Shown: one piece after another, positions 42,674-52,195 of the stretch
Layout of the letters: each line of letters opens with the position of its first letter
Position numbering within the stretch: the stretch's first letter is position 1
Assembly: GCF_017163755.1 (NCBI RefSeq)
Contig: NZ_JAFIWC010000013.1
Coordinates: 62,001 to 126,000, forward strand
Direction of reading: 5' to 3'
Length of the DNA stretch: 64,000 nucleotides
Source: Xanthomonas sp.
Lineage (GTDB): Bacteria; Pseudomonadota; Gammaproteobacteria; Xanthomonadales; Xanthomonadaceae
Made by a program: the position numbers and the translations under genes
The notes under the pieces: model-generated
Told to the model about the DNA's origin: nothing
What the model saw: the letters and a program-made list of their open reading frames with translations, nothing else
Database searches by the model: none

Positions 42674-45367
42674 TCAAACCCCAACCGGATTCAACTTCTC
42701 CGGATCGATCTTGTACTGCTTGATCGCCCTGGCCACATCCTTCCCGGTCATCTTGCCTTCCTTCGCCAGCGCCGCGATCGCCGCATGCGCGATGTAGTAC
42801 CGGTCCACCTCGAAGAACCTACGCAGGTTCGCGCGCGTGTCCGAACGACCGAACCCATCCGTGCCCAGCACCGTGTAGTGCGTCGGCACGAAAGCACGGA
42901 TCTGGTCGGCAAAGGCGCGCACGTAGTCGGTGGCCGCGATCACCGGGCCCTGGCGGGTTTCCAGCAGCTCGGTCACGTAGGCCTTGCGCGGAGCCTTGGC
43001 TTCCGGGTTCAGGCGGTTCCAGCGCTCGGCGTCGAAGCCGTCGCGGCGCAGCTCGTTGAAGCTGGGGCAGGACCAGATGTCGGCGGTGACGCCGAAGTCC
43101 TTGTCCAGCAGTTCGGCGGCGGCGATGGCTTCGCGCAGGATGGTGCCCGAGCCCAGCAGCTGCACGCGCAGTTCGCCCTTCTTGGGCTTGCCAGCGTCGG
43201 TCAGCAGGTACATGCCCTTGATGATGCCTTCCTCTGCACCGGCCGGCATTTCCGGGTGGGTGTAGTTTTCGTTCATCAGGGTGATGTAGTAATACTCGTC
43301 CACCTGCTCCTGCATCATCCGCTTCATGCCGTACTGCATGACCACGGTGACTTCGTAGCCGAAGGTGGGGTCGTAGCTGCGCACGTTGGGGATCGACCCG
43401 GCGATGACCTGGCTGAAGCCGTCTTCGTGCTGCAGGCCTTCGCCGTTGAGCGTGGTGCGGCCGGCGGTGCCGCCGAGCAGGAAGCCGCGGGTGCGCATGT
43501 CCGCCGCCTGCCAGGCGATGTCGCCCACGCGCTGGAAGCCGAACATGGAGTAATAGATGTAGAACGGCAGCATCGGCACGTTGCTGACCGAGTAGCTGGT
43601 GCCGGCGGCCATCCACGAGGAGATGGCGCCCGGCTCGCTGATGCCCTGCTGCAGCACCTGGCCGGACTGGTCCTCGCGGTAGAACATCAGCTGGTCGGCG
43701 TCCACCGGCTTGTACTTCTGGCCGAACGGGGCGTAGATGCCGATCTGGCGGAACATGCCCTCCATGCCGAAGGTGCGCGCCTCATCGGCCACGATGGGCA
43801 CGATGCGCGGGCCCAGTTCCTTGTCGCGCAGGGCGATGTTCAGGCTCTGCACGAAGGCCATGGTGGTGGAGTAGCTGCGCTCGCCGCTGGACTTGAGCAG
43901 GCGCTCGTACTTGTCCAGGCCGGGCACCTCGAACGACTGGTCGGACTTGCGGCGGCGCTGCGGCAGGTAGCCGCCCAGCGCGGCGCGGCGTTCCTGCAGG
44001 TACTGCACTTCCGGCGAGTCCGGGCCGGGGTGGAAGAACGGCACCTGCTCGGCGTCGGCCAGCTGCTTGTCGCTGATCGGGATGTTGAAGCGGTCGCGGA
44101 ACGCGCGCACGGCGTCGTCGTCCAGCTTCTTGGTCTGGTGGGTGGGGTTGAGCGCCTCGCCCGCCGAGCCCATGCCGTAGCCCTTGACCGTCTTGGCCAG
44201 GATCACGGTGGGCATGCCCTTGGTGTTCACGGCCTGGTGGTAGGCGGCGTAGACCTTGTGCGGGTCGTGGCCGCCGCGGTTCAGGCGCCAGATGTCGTCG
44301 TCGGACAGGCCGGCGACCATGGCCGCGGTCTCCGGGTACTTGCCGAAGAAGTTGGCGCGGGTGTAGGCGCCGCCGAAGGCCTTGCAGTTCTGGTATTCGC
44401 CGTCGACGGTTTCCATCATCAGCTTCTTGAGGATGCCGTCGGTGTCCTTGGCCAGCAGGGCGTCCCAGTAGCCGCCCCACAGCAGCTTGATGACGTTCCA
44501 GCCGCCGCCGCGGAACACGCCTTCCAGCTCCTGGATGATCTTGCCGTTGCCGCGCACCGGGCCGTCCAGGCGCTGCAGGTTGCAGTTGACCACGAAGATG
44601 AGGTTGTCCAGGCCTTCGCGGCCGGCCAGGGCGATGGCGCCCAGGGTCTCGGGCTCGTCGCTCTCGCCGTCGCCGATGAAGCACCACACCTTGCGGTCGG
44701 ACTTCTCGATCAGGCCGCGGTGCTCCAGGTACTTCATGAACTGCGCCTGGTAGATGGCGCTGAGCGGGCCCAGGCCCATCGACACGGTGGGGGTCTGCCA
44801 GAAGTCCGGCATCAGCCACGGGTGCGGGTAGGAGGAGATGCCCTGCCCGCCCACTTCCATGCGGAAGTTGTTGAGCTGGTCTTCGCTGATGCGGCCTTCG
44901 AGGAAGGCGCGGGCGTAGATGCCCGGGGAGCTGTGGCCCTGGACGTAGAGCAGGTCGCCGGGGTGGTTGTCCGACGGGGCGCGCCAGAAGTGGTTGAAGC
45001 CCACGTCGTACAGGGTGGCGCTGGAGGCGAAGGAGGCGATGTGGCCGCCCAGGTCGCCCGGCTTGCGGTTGGCGCGGACCACCGTGGCCATGGCGTTCCA
45101 GCGGATGATCGAGCGGATCTTCCACTCGATGGCCGCATCGCCCGGGCTCTTGGCCTCGTGGGCGGGCGCGATGGTATTGACGTACTCGGTGGTCGGCGAG
45201 AACGGCAGGTAGGCGCCGGAGCGGCGGGTCAGCTCGACCATGTCCTCCAGCAGCTGATGCGCGCGCTCGGGGCCCGCGACATCGATGACGGCCTTGAGCG
45301 ATTCGATCCACTCCTGGGTCTCAGTGGGGTTCGGATCGTTCTGCAGCACCTCGTTCAACCAGTTCAT
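42674..45367 (-). CDS. aceE: Pyruvate dehydrogenase E1 component, homodimeric
   Basis: The 897-residue enzyme decarboxylates pyruvate with thiamine diphosphate and passes the acetyl group to E2. It begins MNWLNEVLQNDPNPTETQEW, typical of the AceE family, and contains the TPP motif GDGESDEPE...NLIFVVNCN and DLLYVQGHSSPGIYARAFLE. Length and order match the single-chain E1 of proteobacteria. GGGAG precedes the ATG at 45367. It is a core gene and marks the end of the accessory island. The E2 and E3 genes are not next to it. Confidence 0.97.
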   Translation of the reverse strand: MNWLNEVLQNDPNPTETQEWIESLKAVIDVAGPERAHQLLEDMVELTRRSGAYLPFSPTTEYVNTIAPAHEAKSPGDAAIEWKIRSIIRWNAMATVVRANRKPGDLGGHIASFASSATLYDVGFNHFWRAPSDNHPGDLLYVQGHSSPGIYARAFLEGRISEDQLNNFRMEVGGQGISSYPHPWLMPDFWQTPTVSMGLGPLSAIYQAQFMKYLEHRGLIEKSDRKVWCFIGDGESDEPETLGAIALAGREGLDNLIFVVNCNLQRLDGPVRGNGKIIQELEGVFRGGGWNVIKLLWGGYWDALLAKDTDGILKKLMMETVDGEYQNCKAFGGAYTRANFFGKYPETAAMVAGLSDDDIWRLNRGGHDPHKVYAAYHQAVNTKGMPTVILAKTVKGYGMGSAGEALNPTHQTKKLDDDAVRAFRDRFNIPISDKQLADAEQVPFFHPGPDSPEVQYLQERRAALGGYLPQRRRKSDQSFEVPGLDKYERLLKSSGERSYSTTMAFVQSLNIALRDKELGPRIVPIVADEARTFGMEGMFRQIGIYAPFGQKYKPVDADQLMFYREDQSGQVLQQGISEPGAISSWMAAGTSYSVSNVPMLPFYIYYSMFGFQRVGDIAWQAADMRTRGFLLGGTAGRTTLNGEGLQHEDGFSQVIAGSIPNVRSYDPTFGYEVTVVMQYGMKRMMQEQVDEYYYITLMNENYTHPEMPAGAEEGIIKGMYLLTDAGKPKKGELRVQLLGSGTILREAIAAAELLDKDFGVTADIWSCPSFNELRRDGFDAERWNRLNPEAKAPRKAYVTELLETRQGPVIAATDYVRAFADQIRAFVPTHYTVLGTDGFGRSDTRANLRRFFEVDRYYIAHAAIAALAKEGKMTGKDVARAIKQYKIDPEKLNPVGV

Positions 45368-45578
45368 AGCGCTCCCGTAGATCGCACGCACGCGCGCGAT
45401 TGGCATTTGTTTTTTGAAGCCTCCAAGTGTAGCGCAACACCCCCGCCGGACCTCGTACGGCGGCGTATGGAACGCAGCGTGCCGTTGTCCGCGGGACAGG
45501 CCGCCGCGCGCCTTGCGCGGCGGCGCCCGGCTGCGCTTATGATCGCAACCGACCCCCGGAGCCGCCGCCATCGCCGCA

Positions 45579-47546
45579 TTGCCGTCACCGTCCGACGTGC
45601 CCGCAGTGCCCTGGCGGCGCAGCCTGCGCACGCGGTTGGTGCTGTCGGGCAGCCTGCTGCAGGCCGCGCTGCTGGCCACGCTGGCGGTGCTGTTCTACCT
45701 GGGCGCGCGCCAGGTGGTGATCGACAACGCGCGCGAGGAAGCCGCCGGCCTGGCGCAGCAGACCGCGCGCAGCCTGGCCGCCACGCTGGGTTCGGTGCAG
45801 GTCAGCGGGCGCACGCTGGCCGCCAGCGCCGCCGGCGTGGGCCGGCAGCCGTTCAACCTGCGCACCCTGCTGCACGCCACCCTGGACGGGGACCCGGACA
45901 TCGCCGGGGCGCTGCTGGTGATCGAGCCGGGCGCGCTGAAGGGCGACGACCGCGGCTTCGCCTGGCACCTGCGCCGCGCGCGCCGCGGCATCGTGGAGCA
46001 GGCGCCCGAGGAGCTGGGTTTCGACTACCGCACCATGCCGTGGTACCGCCGCACATTGGACGCGCCGGCGCCGTGGTGGTCCGAGCCGTACAGCGACGCC
46101 TCCACCGACGGCGAGTTCCTGACCACCTACAACCTGCCGCTGCGCCTGCCCGGCGACGGCCCCGGCATGCGCGCGATCGGCATGGTCAGCGTGGACGTGC
46201 CGGTGCGGCGGCTGCGCGACATCGTCGGCGAGCTGCCGGCCAGCGCCGGGCTGCAGCCGATGCTGCTGTCGCCGGACGGGCTGTTCGTGCTGCACCCTGA
46301 CCCGGCGCTGCGCTTCCGCCGCACGCTGGACGCGCACGTGGCGCGCTCGCGGCCGGACCTGGCGCCGCTGGCCGCCGCGGTGGGCAGGCACACGCCGCTA
46401 CGCTTCGACCACACCGCGCCGGACGGGGAGCGCTACCTGACCCAGAGCGCGGCGGTGGGCGACACCGGCTGGACCTTCGCGCTGTCGGTGTCGGAGAGCT
46501 ACATCGTGGCCGGGCTCAACCGCATCGCGCTGTGGGTGGCGCTGGGCGGCGGCACCGGGCTGCTGCTGTGGTTGTGGCTGCTGCGCCGCTACGCCGCGCG
46601 GCTGGCCGCGCCGATCGAGGACCTGACCAATTCGGCCGAGCACTTCAGCCGCGGCGAGTTCGACTACCCGCTGCGGCACGTGGAGCGCGAGGACGAGGTG
46701 GGGGTGATGGCGCGCGCGTTCGACGCGGCGCGCGGTTCGATCAAGCTGCAGCTGGACGAGATCGCCACGCTGGCGCAGGCGCGGCAGCGCATGCAGAGCG
46801 AACTGTCGATCGCGCGCGACATCCAGCAGGCGATGCTGCCCAGCGGGCGCACCTTCGACAGCGCGCACAAGCACCTGGAAACCTACGCGCTGCTGGAGCC
46901 GGCGACGATGGTGGGCGGGGACTTCTACCAGTTCTTCGAGACCGAGCCGGGGCTGCTGTGGTTCGTGGTCGGCGACGTGTCGGACAAGGGCGTGCCGGCG
47001 GCGCTGTTCATGGCGCGGGCGATGACCGTGCTGGAAGTGGCCGCGCGCCGGCACACGCGCCCCGATGCGATCCTGATCGCCGCCTCGCACCGCATGGCGC
47101 AAGGTAACGACACCTGCATGTTCGCCACCGTGCTGTGCGGGCTGATCGACGTGCACAGCGGCGACTACTGGCTGGCCAGCGCCGGCCACGAGCCGCCGCT
47201 GCTGCTCGGCGCCGACGGCCGCGCGGCGCTGCTGCGGCTGGAGTCGGGCCCACCGCTGGGCATCGAGCCGCAGGACCGCTACCCGGTGGTGCGCGGGCGC
47301 CTGGCCGCCGGCGCCACCCTGCTCAGCTACACCGACGGCATCACCGAGGCGATGGACGCGGACAACCGGCCCTACGGCAGCGCGCGGCTGCTGGCCGCGG
47401 TGCGCGGCGGCGTGGACGCGCAGGCGCAGTGCGCGCGGGTGCTGGACGACGTGCACGCCTTCACCGGCGAGGCACCGCGTTCGGACGACATTACGCTGCT
47501 GGCGATCCGTATGCGCCAGGATGCGACCGAGGAGGACACGGCATGA
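45579..47546 (+). CDS. Membrane PP2C phosphatase with Cache and HAMP domains (RsbU/SpoIIE type)
   Basis: The 655-residue protein has a membrane helix (about 19-40), a periplasmic Cache-type sensor (about 45-305), a second helix (about 315-335), a HAMP domain and a C-terminal SpoIIE phosphatase with VVGDVSDKGVPAALFMARAM and TDGITEAMD. It should dephosphorylate the STAS protein encoded two genes downstream. The start is a TTG at 45579. The stop overlaps the start of the kinase gene. Confidence 0.85.
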   Translation: MPSPSDVPAVPWRRSLRTRLVLSGSLLQAALLATLAVLFYLGARQVVIDNAREEAAGLAQQTARSLAATLGSVQVSGRTLAASAAGVGRQPFNLRTLLHATLDGDPDIAGALLVIEPGALKGDDRGFAWHLRRARRGIVEQAPEELGFDYRTMPWYRRTLDAPAPWWSEPYSDASTDGEFLTTYNLPLRLPGDGPGMRAIGMVSVDVPVRRLRDIVGELPASAGLQPMLLSPDGLFVLHPDPALRFRRTLDAHVARSRPDLAPLAAAVGRHTPLRFDHTAPDGERYLTQSAAVGDTGWTFALSVSESYIVAGLNRIALWVALGGGTGLLLWLWLLRRYAARLAAPIEDLTNSAEHFSRGEFDYPLRHVEREDEVGVMARAFDAARGSIKLQLDEIATLAQARQRMQSELSIARDIQQAMLPSGRTFDSAHKHLETYALLEPATMVGGDFYQFFETEPGLLWFVVGDVSDKGVPAALFMARAMTVLEVAARRHTRPDAILIAASHRMAQGNDTCMFATVLCGLIDVHSGDYWLASAGHEPPLLLGADGRAALLRLESGPPLGIEPQDRYPVVRGRLAAGATLLSYTDGITEAMDADNRPYGSARLLAAVRGGVDAQAQCARVLDDVHAFTGEAPRSDDITLLAIRMRQDATEEDTA

Positions 47547-47986
47547 GGCTGCGGCTGCAGATGGCGCCCGCCCTGGCGACGCTGGCGCAGATGACCGACG
47601 CGCTGGAGGACGCGCTGCTGCGCCACGGCGTGGCGCGCGAGCGGGTGGGCCGCGCGCGGCTGATCGTGGAGGAGCTGGCCTGCAACACGCTCGAGCACGG
47701 CCACCTGGCGGCGGCCGAGCAGGCGCCGGTGGAGGTGACGCTGCAGGTGGACACCGGCGCGCTGGTGCTGGAGTTCTTCGACAGCGGCCCGGCGTTCGAC
47801 CCGCGCTGCGCGCCGCCGCCGGACCTGGACGCGGACATCTGCGACCGCCCGATCGGCGGGCTGGGCCTGCACCTGGTGCAGCAGCTGGCCGACCAGATCG
47901 ACTACCGTCACGACGCCGGCCGCAATGTCGTGCGCATCACCTTGCTGCAGCCCTTCGACCTCGCCCCCCAGGAGTCTTCCCCATGA
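47543..47986 (+). CDS. RsbW-type anti-sigma kinase (HATPase)
   Basis: The 147-residue protein has a GHKL ATPase fold with VEELACNTLEHG (N box), FDSGPAFDP (G1) and PIGGLGLHLVQQL (G2). It fits serine kinases that phosphorylate STAS antagonists. It overlaps both neighbours by 4 bases (ATGA on each side), so phosphatase, kinase and antagonist are produced in coupled fashion. The sigma factor or other target is not in the window. Confidence 0.85.
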   Translation: MRLRLQMAPALATLAQMTDALEDALLRHGVARERVGRARLIVEELACNTLEHGHLAAAEQAPVEVTLQVDTGALVLEFFDSGPAFDPRCAPPPDLDADICDRPIGGLGLHLVQQLADQIDYRHDAGRNVVRITLLQPFDLAPQESSP

Positions 47987-48369
47987 CCACGCTGAGCCTG
48001 CAGATCGACCCGGCGCAAGGCACGCGCCAACGCCTGACCCTGAGCGGACGCCTGGACACGCATACCTACCCGTCGCTGGACGAGGCGCTGGCGCCGCTGC
48101 TGGCGACCACCATCGACACGCTGGTGCTGGACCTGTCGGGGCTGGACTACATCAGCAGCGCCGGGATCCGCTCGATCTTCAAGGCGCGCAAGGTGCTGGC
48201 CACGCGCGAGGGCCGGGTGCTGGTGGTGAACCCGCAACCGCAGATCCGCAAGGTATTCGACCTGGTCAAGGCGGTGCCGTTGAACGAGATATTCACCTCG
48301 CTGCAGGAACTGGACGACTACCTGGACGAGATGCAGCGGCGGGTGATCGAGGAAGGCGGCAACGCGTAG
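47983..48369 (+). CDS. STAS-domain anti-sigma factor antagonist
   Basis: The 128-residue protein contains the STAS core with LDLSGLDYISSAGIRSIFKA, where the Ser after the Tyr-Ile is the usual phosphorylation site. It completes a partner-switching cascade with the two preceding genes. In Xanthomonas such cascades have been linked to virulence and motility, but the output here is unknown. Confidence 0.87.
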   Translation: MTTLSLQIDPAQGTRQRLTLSGRLDTHTYPSLDEALAPLLATTIDTLVLDLSGLDYISSAGIRSIFKARKVLATREGRVLVVNPQPQIRKVFDLVKAVPLNEIFTSLQELDDYLDEMQRRVIEEGGNA

Positions 48370-48419
48370 CCGCGCTGGCGGTTGATCCGGGCTCTGGACC
48401 AGCCGCCTGCCCGCTCGTC

Positions 48420-48624
48420 TGTAGGAGCGGCTTCGGCCGCGACAACCGAGGCCGGCGAATCTTCTGCCTCCGGAAACAGTCGGGGCTGAAGCCCCTCCTA
48501 CAGTGCATCCCATAGCGCACCAGCCGCCTGTCTGCTGCTTTTTGTAGGAGCGGCTTCAGCCGCGACAACCGAAGCCGGCGAATCGTCTGCTCCGGAAACG
48601 GTCGGGGCTGAAGCCCCTCCTACA
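48420..48624. repeat. Two tandem REP-type elements of about 82 bp
   Basis: Two near-identical units lie at 48420-48502 and 48543-48624. Each starts TGTAGGAGCGGCTTC and ends GGCTGAAGCCCCTCCTACA, its imperfect inverted complement. They are separated by a repeated AGCCGCCTG spacer. They are the genus-specific palindromic repeats seen again at 57284. The gap 48370-48828 holds these repeats and the PadR promoter only. Confidence 0.85.
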
Positions 48625-48789
48625 GGGCATCGTCGGCGCAGCCAGTGCGCCGCTTCGCTCCAGCGGCTTCCTGTGCGGGAGCGCACGGGTAGCCGCTTGC
48701 GGTCGCAGACCAGGCGGCGCCCGCTACCTGAACGCATTCCCTTCCCGACACTGTCCCGCGCCCGATCAGCGCTTGCCCCACACCCCGAC

Positions 48790-48822
48790 TTAGATATATC
48801 TTTTCCACAAATTAGACATATC
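48790..48822 (+). promoter_or_regulatory. Direct repeat before the PadR-type gene
   Basis: TTAGATATATC (48790-48800) and TTAGACATATC (48812-48822) are direct repeats 22 bases apart in A/T-rich sequence, ending 6 bases before the ATG at 48829. They probably form the promoter and autorepressor site of the PadR-type regulator. Confidence 0.6.
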
Positions 48823-48828
48823 GAAACC

Positions 48829-49380
48829 ATGCGCCGTCCGCCCGACTCCCCGCCCCGCCCCCACCATCGCCTGTTCGACGAGATCCGCGGCGGACGCGAG
48901 CGCCGTGGCGGGCGCGGCGGGCGCCCGCTCGGCCATGGCGACCTGCGCCTGCTGCTGCTGGCGATGATCCAGGCGCAGCCGCGCCACGGCTACGAGCTGA
49001 TCCGCGCGATCGCCGAGCTGTTCCACGGCCTGTACACGCCCAGCGCCGGCGCCATCTACCCCACCCTGGCGCAGCTGGAGGCGCAGGGGCTGGTGCAGGC
49101 CGACGCCGACGCCGGGCGCAAGCGCTACGCAATCACCGCCGACGGCCTGGCCTTCGTGCAGGCGCACCGCGAGGAGCTCGACGCGGCGGTCGAACGCACC
49201 CACCACAGCGCGCGCGCCATCGCCCGGGCCAACGTGCCGGCGCCGGTGCGCGAGGCGATCCGCCGGATCAAGCACGCGCTGCTGGCTCGCCACGGGCGCT
49301 GGACCGAGGCCGAGATCGCGCGCGTGGCCGCGCTGCTGGACCACGCCGCCGACCGCATGGAGCACGACGAGGATGCGTGA
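48829..49380 (+). CDS. PadR-family metal-responsive regulator (YqjI-like)
   Basis: The 183-residue protein has a Pro/His/Arg-rich N-terminal tail (MRRPPDSPPRPHHRLF) and a winged helix with HGDLRLLLLAMIQAQPRHGY, then GAIYPTLAQLEAQGL. This matches YqjI, the E. coli repressor of the ferric reductase gene yqjH. The same association is seen here: a Fur-like gene and the reductase gene follow in the same coupled operon. Start at 48829 is preferred because the direct repeats sit just upstream. Confidence 0.82.
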   Translation: MRRPPDSPPRPHHRLFDEIRGGRERRGGRGGRPLGHGDLRLLLLAMIQAQPRHGYELIRAIAELFHGLYTPSAGAIYPTLAQLEAQGLVQADADAGRKRYAITADGLAFVQAHREELDAAVERTHHSARAIARANVPAPVREAIRRIKHALLARHGRWTEAEIARVAALLDHAADRMEHDEDA

Positions 49381-49774
49381 GGCCCGCGCCACGGCAGTCG
49401 CGCCGCTGCTGCGCCGCGCAGGGCTGCGCGTCACCGCCCCGCGCTGCGCGGTGATCGCGGCCTTGCGCGCGCAGCGCGCGCCGATCGATGCGATCCGCCT
49501 GCACGGCGCGCTGCTGCGCACGCATCCGCGGCTGAGCCTGGCCACCGTTTACCGCGTGTTGCGCGAGCTGGAACGGCAGGCGTTGCTGGGCGTGTCGGTC
49601 GCCCCGCACGGGCGCATGCAGTGGCGCTGGCGCGAAACCGTCGCCGTGCCGCCGCCGTGCCCCGATCCGGCGCTCGCGCGCCTGGCGCGGCTTGCCGCGC
49701 GCCACGGCTACGGCCTGGTCCCGCTTTCGCCGGCGTCGCACGCCGCGCCCTTTTCCCTGGAGGATTCCGCATGA
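49373..49774 (+). CDS. Fur-family protein lacking the usual metal-binding tail
   Basis: The 133-residue protein has the Fur winged helix (LRVTAPRCAVIAALRAQRAP and RLSLATVYRVLRELERQALL). After it, the His/Cys-rich HHDH and CxxC motifs of Fur/Zur are missing; only short Pro- and His-poor sequence remains. It overlaps the PadR gene by 8 bases and the reductase gene by 4. It may be a degenerate regulator tied to iron control of the operon, or a heme/other-signal variant. Confidence 0.75.
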   Translation: MREARATAVAPLLRRAGLRVTAPRCAVIAALRAQRAPIDAIRLHGALLRTHPRLSLATVYRVLRELERQALLGVSVAPHGRMQWRWRETVAVPPPCPDPALARLARLAARHGYGLVPLSPASHAAPFSLEDSA

Positions 49775-50571
49775 CCGCGCACGAACACCGGATGCTGCGC
49801 CATCCACTGAAGCTGCGGCAGTTGAAGGTGCTGCGCACCCAGCCGCTGACCCCGCACATGCGCCGCATCGTGGTCGGCGGCCCGGAGCTGGAAGGCTTCG
49901 TCAGCGCCAGCCCGGACGATCACGTCAAGCTGTTCTTCCCCAACGCCGATGGCGCGATCGTGGTGCCGACGCTGACCGCCGACGGCCCGGTGTACCCGCC
50001 CGGCGCGCTGCCGTCGCCGGCGCGCGACTACACGCCGCGCCACTACGACGCGCAGGCGCAGGAGCTGACCCTGGATTTCGTGCTGCACGGCGACGGCCCG
50101 GCCTGCCACTGGGCGGCGCGTGCCAACCCGGGCGATCCGCTGGCGGTGGGCGGCCCGCGTGGCTCGTTCGTGGCCGCCGACGATTTCGACCACTACGTGC
50201 TGATCGGCGACGAGACCGCGCTGCCGGCGATCGGCCGCTGGCTGGCGCAGATGCCGGCGCGCGCGCAGGTGCAGGCGCTGATCGAGGTATCCGGGCAGGC
50301 CGACCGCCAGGCGCTGCCGTCGCCGGCGCAGGTGCGCGTGCGCTGGCTGGAACGCAACGGCGTGGACGTGCACAGCAGCCACCTGCTGGAGGATGCGCTG
50401 CGCGATTTCGAGGCGCCGCCAGGCGATGCGTTCTACTGGATCGCCTGCGAATCGGGCCGCGCGCGGATGATGCGCAAGTTCGTCGAGGGCCGGCTCAACG
50501 TGCCCAAGGACTGGATCCGCGCGACGGGGTACTGGAAGTCCGCGCACCAGGAAGCGCACGAACACGACTGA
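49771..50571 (+). CDS. Siderophore-interacting protein, NADPH-dependent ferric reductase (YqjH/ViuB type)
   Basis: The 266-residue protein begins with the FAD-binding pattern LTPHMRRIVVGGPEL and contains RDYTPRHYDAQAQELTLDFV and HYVLIGDETALPAIGRWL, typical of SIP-type reductases. It reduces ferric siderophores in the cytoplasm to free the iron. Overlap with the Fur-like gene makes the three genes one coupled unit. Confidence 0.9.
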   Translation: MTAHEHRMLRHPLKLRQLKVLRTQPLTPHMRRIVVGGPELEGFVSASPDDHVKLFFPNADGAIVVPTLTADGPVYPPGALPSPARDYTPRHYDAQAQELTLDFVLHGDGPACHWAARANPGDPLAVGGPRGSFVAADDFDHYVLIGDETALPAIGRWLAQMPARAQVQALIEVSGQADRQALPSPAQVRVRWLERNGVDVHSSHLLEDALRDFEAPPGDAFYWIACESGRARMMRKFVEGRLNVPKDWIRATGYWKSAHQEAHEHD

Positions 50572-50805
50572 TCCGCTGCCGCGTGGGGCCGGGCGCAGCA
50601 GGCGGCGATGCGAGGGTCTGCCACTCGCCTGCGATGTCTTCGAGTCCGCGCGCCTTGCTCTGCTCGGGCGGCACGCGAGCGACCCGGGCGGCGGCATCGA
50701 GTCGTTGGCCGCGATGCGTCATCGGCGGGTCGCAGCTGAAGCAGCTCATGCAGTGGCGCCAGGCGCGCGGACAACACGGTGCCGGCCAGGCCTTGCCCGA
50801 CCGAT

Positions 50806-50834
50806 AAAAAAAGCCCGCCGAATGGCGGGCTTTT
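50806..50834. terminator. Bidirectional terminator
   Basis: GCCCGCC and GGCGGGC pair around a 4-base loop (50813-50830). TTTT follows on the plus strand and a run of A's precedes it, giving T7 on the minus strand. It lies between the convergent SIP and YceI genes. The rest of 50572-50885 holds no recognisable gene. Confidence 0.88.
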
Positions 50835-50885
50835 GCGTTGCGCGGCGGACGACGGCACTGGGCCGCCGCCCGCCTGGCGTAGGGC

Positions 50886-51515
50886 TTACTTCGCCGCCTG
50901 CAGCGCCTCGGTGGTGATGTGGATCTTCACTTCGTCGCTGACGTTCGGCACGTAGGCGCCCAGGCCGAAGTCGCTGCGCTTGATCGTGGTGCTGGCGTCG
51001 AAGCCGATCGCCGGCACCTTCTTCATCGGGTGCTGGCCGGCGCCGTTGATGGTCACCGCCAGCGTCACCGGCTTGGTCACGCCCTTGACGGTCAGGTCGC
51101 CGACCACGGTGAGCTTGTTGCTGCCGGCCGCGCTCACCTTGGTGCTCTTGAAGCTGGCCGACGGGAACTTGGCCGCGTCGAAGAAATCGCCGCTCATCAG
51201 GTGCTCGTCGAACTTGGCGGTGAAGCTGTTGAGGCCCGACAGCGGCAGGGTCACCTGCACGCTGGACTTGCTCACGTCCTCGGCGTTGTACACCAGGGTG
51301 CCGTCGACGTTGCCGAAATGCGCGCTGGGGTTGGAGAAGCCCAGGTGGTTCCACTGCACCAGCACATCGGTGTGGGTCGGGTCGAGCTTGTAGGTGCCGG
51401 TGGTGCCCTTGACCGCGGCGGCGGCCGGGGCGGCGAAGGCGGTGGTGGCCGGCTGGGCGACGACGACGGCCAGGGCCAGGGCGAGCGGAAGCAGCAGTTT
51501 GCGGGTACGGTTCAT
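50886..51515 (-). CDS. YceI-family periplasmic protein
   Basis: The 209-residue protein has a signal peptide (about 1-29, AFAAP) and the YceI lipocalin-like barrel: TYKLDPTHTDVLVQWNHLGFSNP, DGTLVYNAED, VGDLTVKGVTKPVTL and FGLGAYVPNVSDEVKI. Members bind isoprenoids or amphiphiles in the periplasm. A GGAG site precedes the ATG at 51515. It follows the RutE-like gene on the same strand and may share its transcript. Confidence 0.9.
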   Translation of the reverse strand: MNRTRKLLLPLALALAVVVAQPATTAFAAPAAAAVKGTTGTYKLDPTHTDVLVQWNHLGFSNPSAHFGNVDGTLVYNAEDVSKSSVQVTLPLSGLNSFTAKFDEHLMSGDFFDAAKFPSASFKSTKVSAAGSNKLTVVGDLTVKGVTKPVTLAVTINGAGQHPMKKVPAIGFDASTTIKRSDFGLGAYVPNVSDEVKIHITTEALQAAK

Positions 51516-51604
51516 CGGCAACTCTCCAAAAGGGATCAACGAGGGATGGAACGGCGCCAGGCGCAGGCACGGCGGTGAAGCAGTTGTAGTCGATACGACC
51601 GCGC

Positions 51605-52195
51605 TTAGTCGATACGCGCCGCTTCGTCGAAGCTCAGGCGCGGCGAGCGCGGGAACAGGCCCTTGGGATCGCCATAGCCCAGGTTGAACAGGAAGTTGGA
51701 CTTGATCGCGGTGCCGGGGAAGAAGGCCTCGTCGACCTTGGCGTTGTCGAAACCGGACATCGGTCCCACGTCCAGCCCCAGCGCGCGCGCCGCCAGCATC
51801 AGGTAGGCGCCCTGCAGCGAGCTGTTGCGGAACGCCGACTCGCGCCGGCCTTCGCGCGGACCGTCGAACCAGCTCTTGGCGTCGGCGTGCGGGAACAGGT
51901 ACGGCAGCTTCTCATGGAAATCCTCGTCGTAGCCGACGATCACCGTGACCGGCGCGGCCAGGGTCTTGGCCAGGTTGCCTTCGGACAGCGCCGGACGGAG
52001 CTTTTCCTTGGCCGCGGCGGAGGTCACGAAGACCAGGCGCGCCGGCGAGCCGTTGGCCGCGGTCGGGCCCCACTTCGCCAGGTCGTACAGCGCGCGCAGG
52101 CTGGCCTCGTCTACGGGCTTGTCGAGGAAGGCGTTCTGGGTGCGCGCGGTGCGGAACAGCTGGTCCAGGGCGGCGTCGTTCAAGGCGTCGGACAT
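51605..52195 (-). CDS. Nitroreductase-family malonic semialdehyde reductase (RutE/HadB type)
   Basis: The 196-residue FMN enzyme contains [30 protein letters not shown] and [20 protein letters not shown], a pattern I know from RutE. No other rut gene is near, so pyrimidine catabolism is not certain; a general aldehyde/quinone reductase is equally possible. Confidence 0.85.
   Translation of the reverse strand: MSDALNDAALDQLFRTARTQNAFLDKPVDEASLRALYDLAKWGPTAANGSPARLVFVTSAAAKEKLRPALSEGNLAKTLAAPVTVIVGYDEDFHEKLPYLFPHADAKSWFDGPREGRRESAFRNSSLQGAYLMLAARALGLDVGPMSGFDNAKVDEAFFPGTAIKSNFLFNLGYGDPKGLFPRSPRLSFDEAARID

Noticed and set aside
42785-46300. Very long open frame on the strand opposite aceE
   Set aside because: It is antisense to a clear aceE gene and its translation is a low-complexity His/Val/Arg/Ala string, as expected from high-GC codon bias.
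48420-48624. Tandem units considered as a CRISPR array
   Set aside because: Only two units, both palindromic along their length, with no unique spacers and no cas genes.
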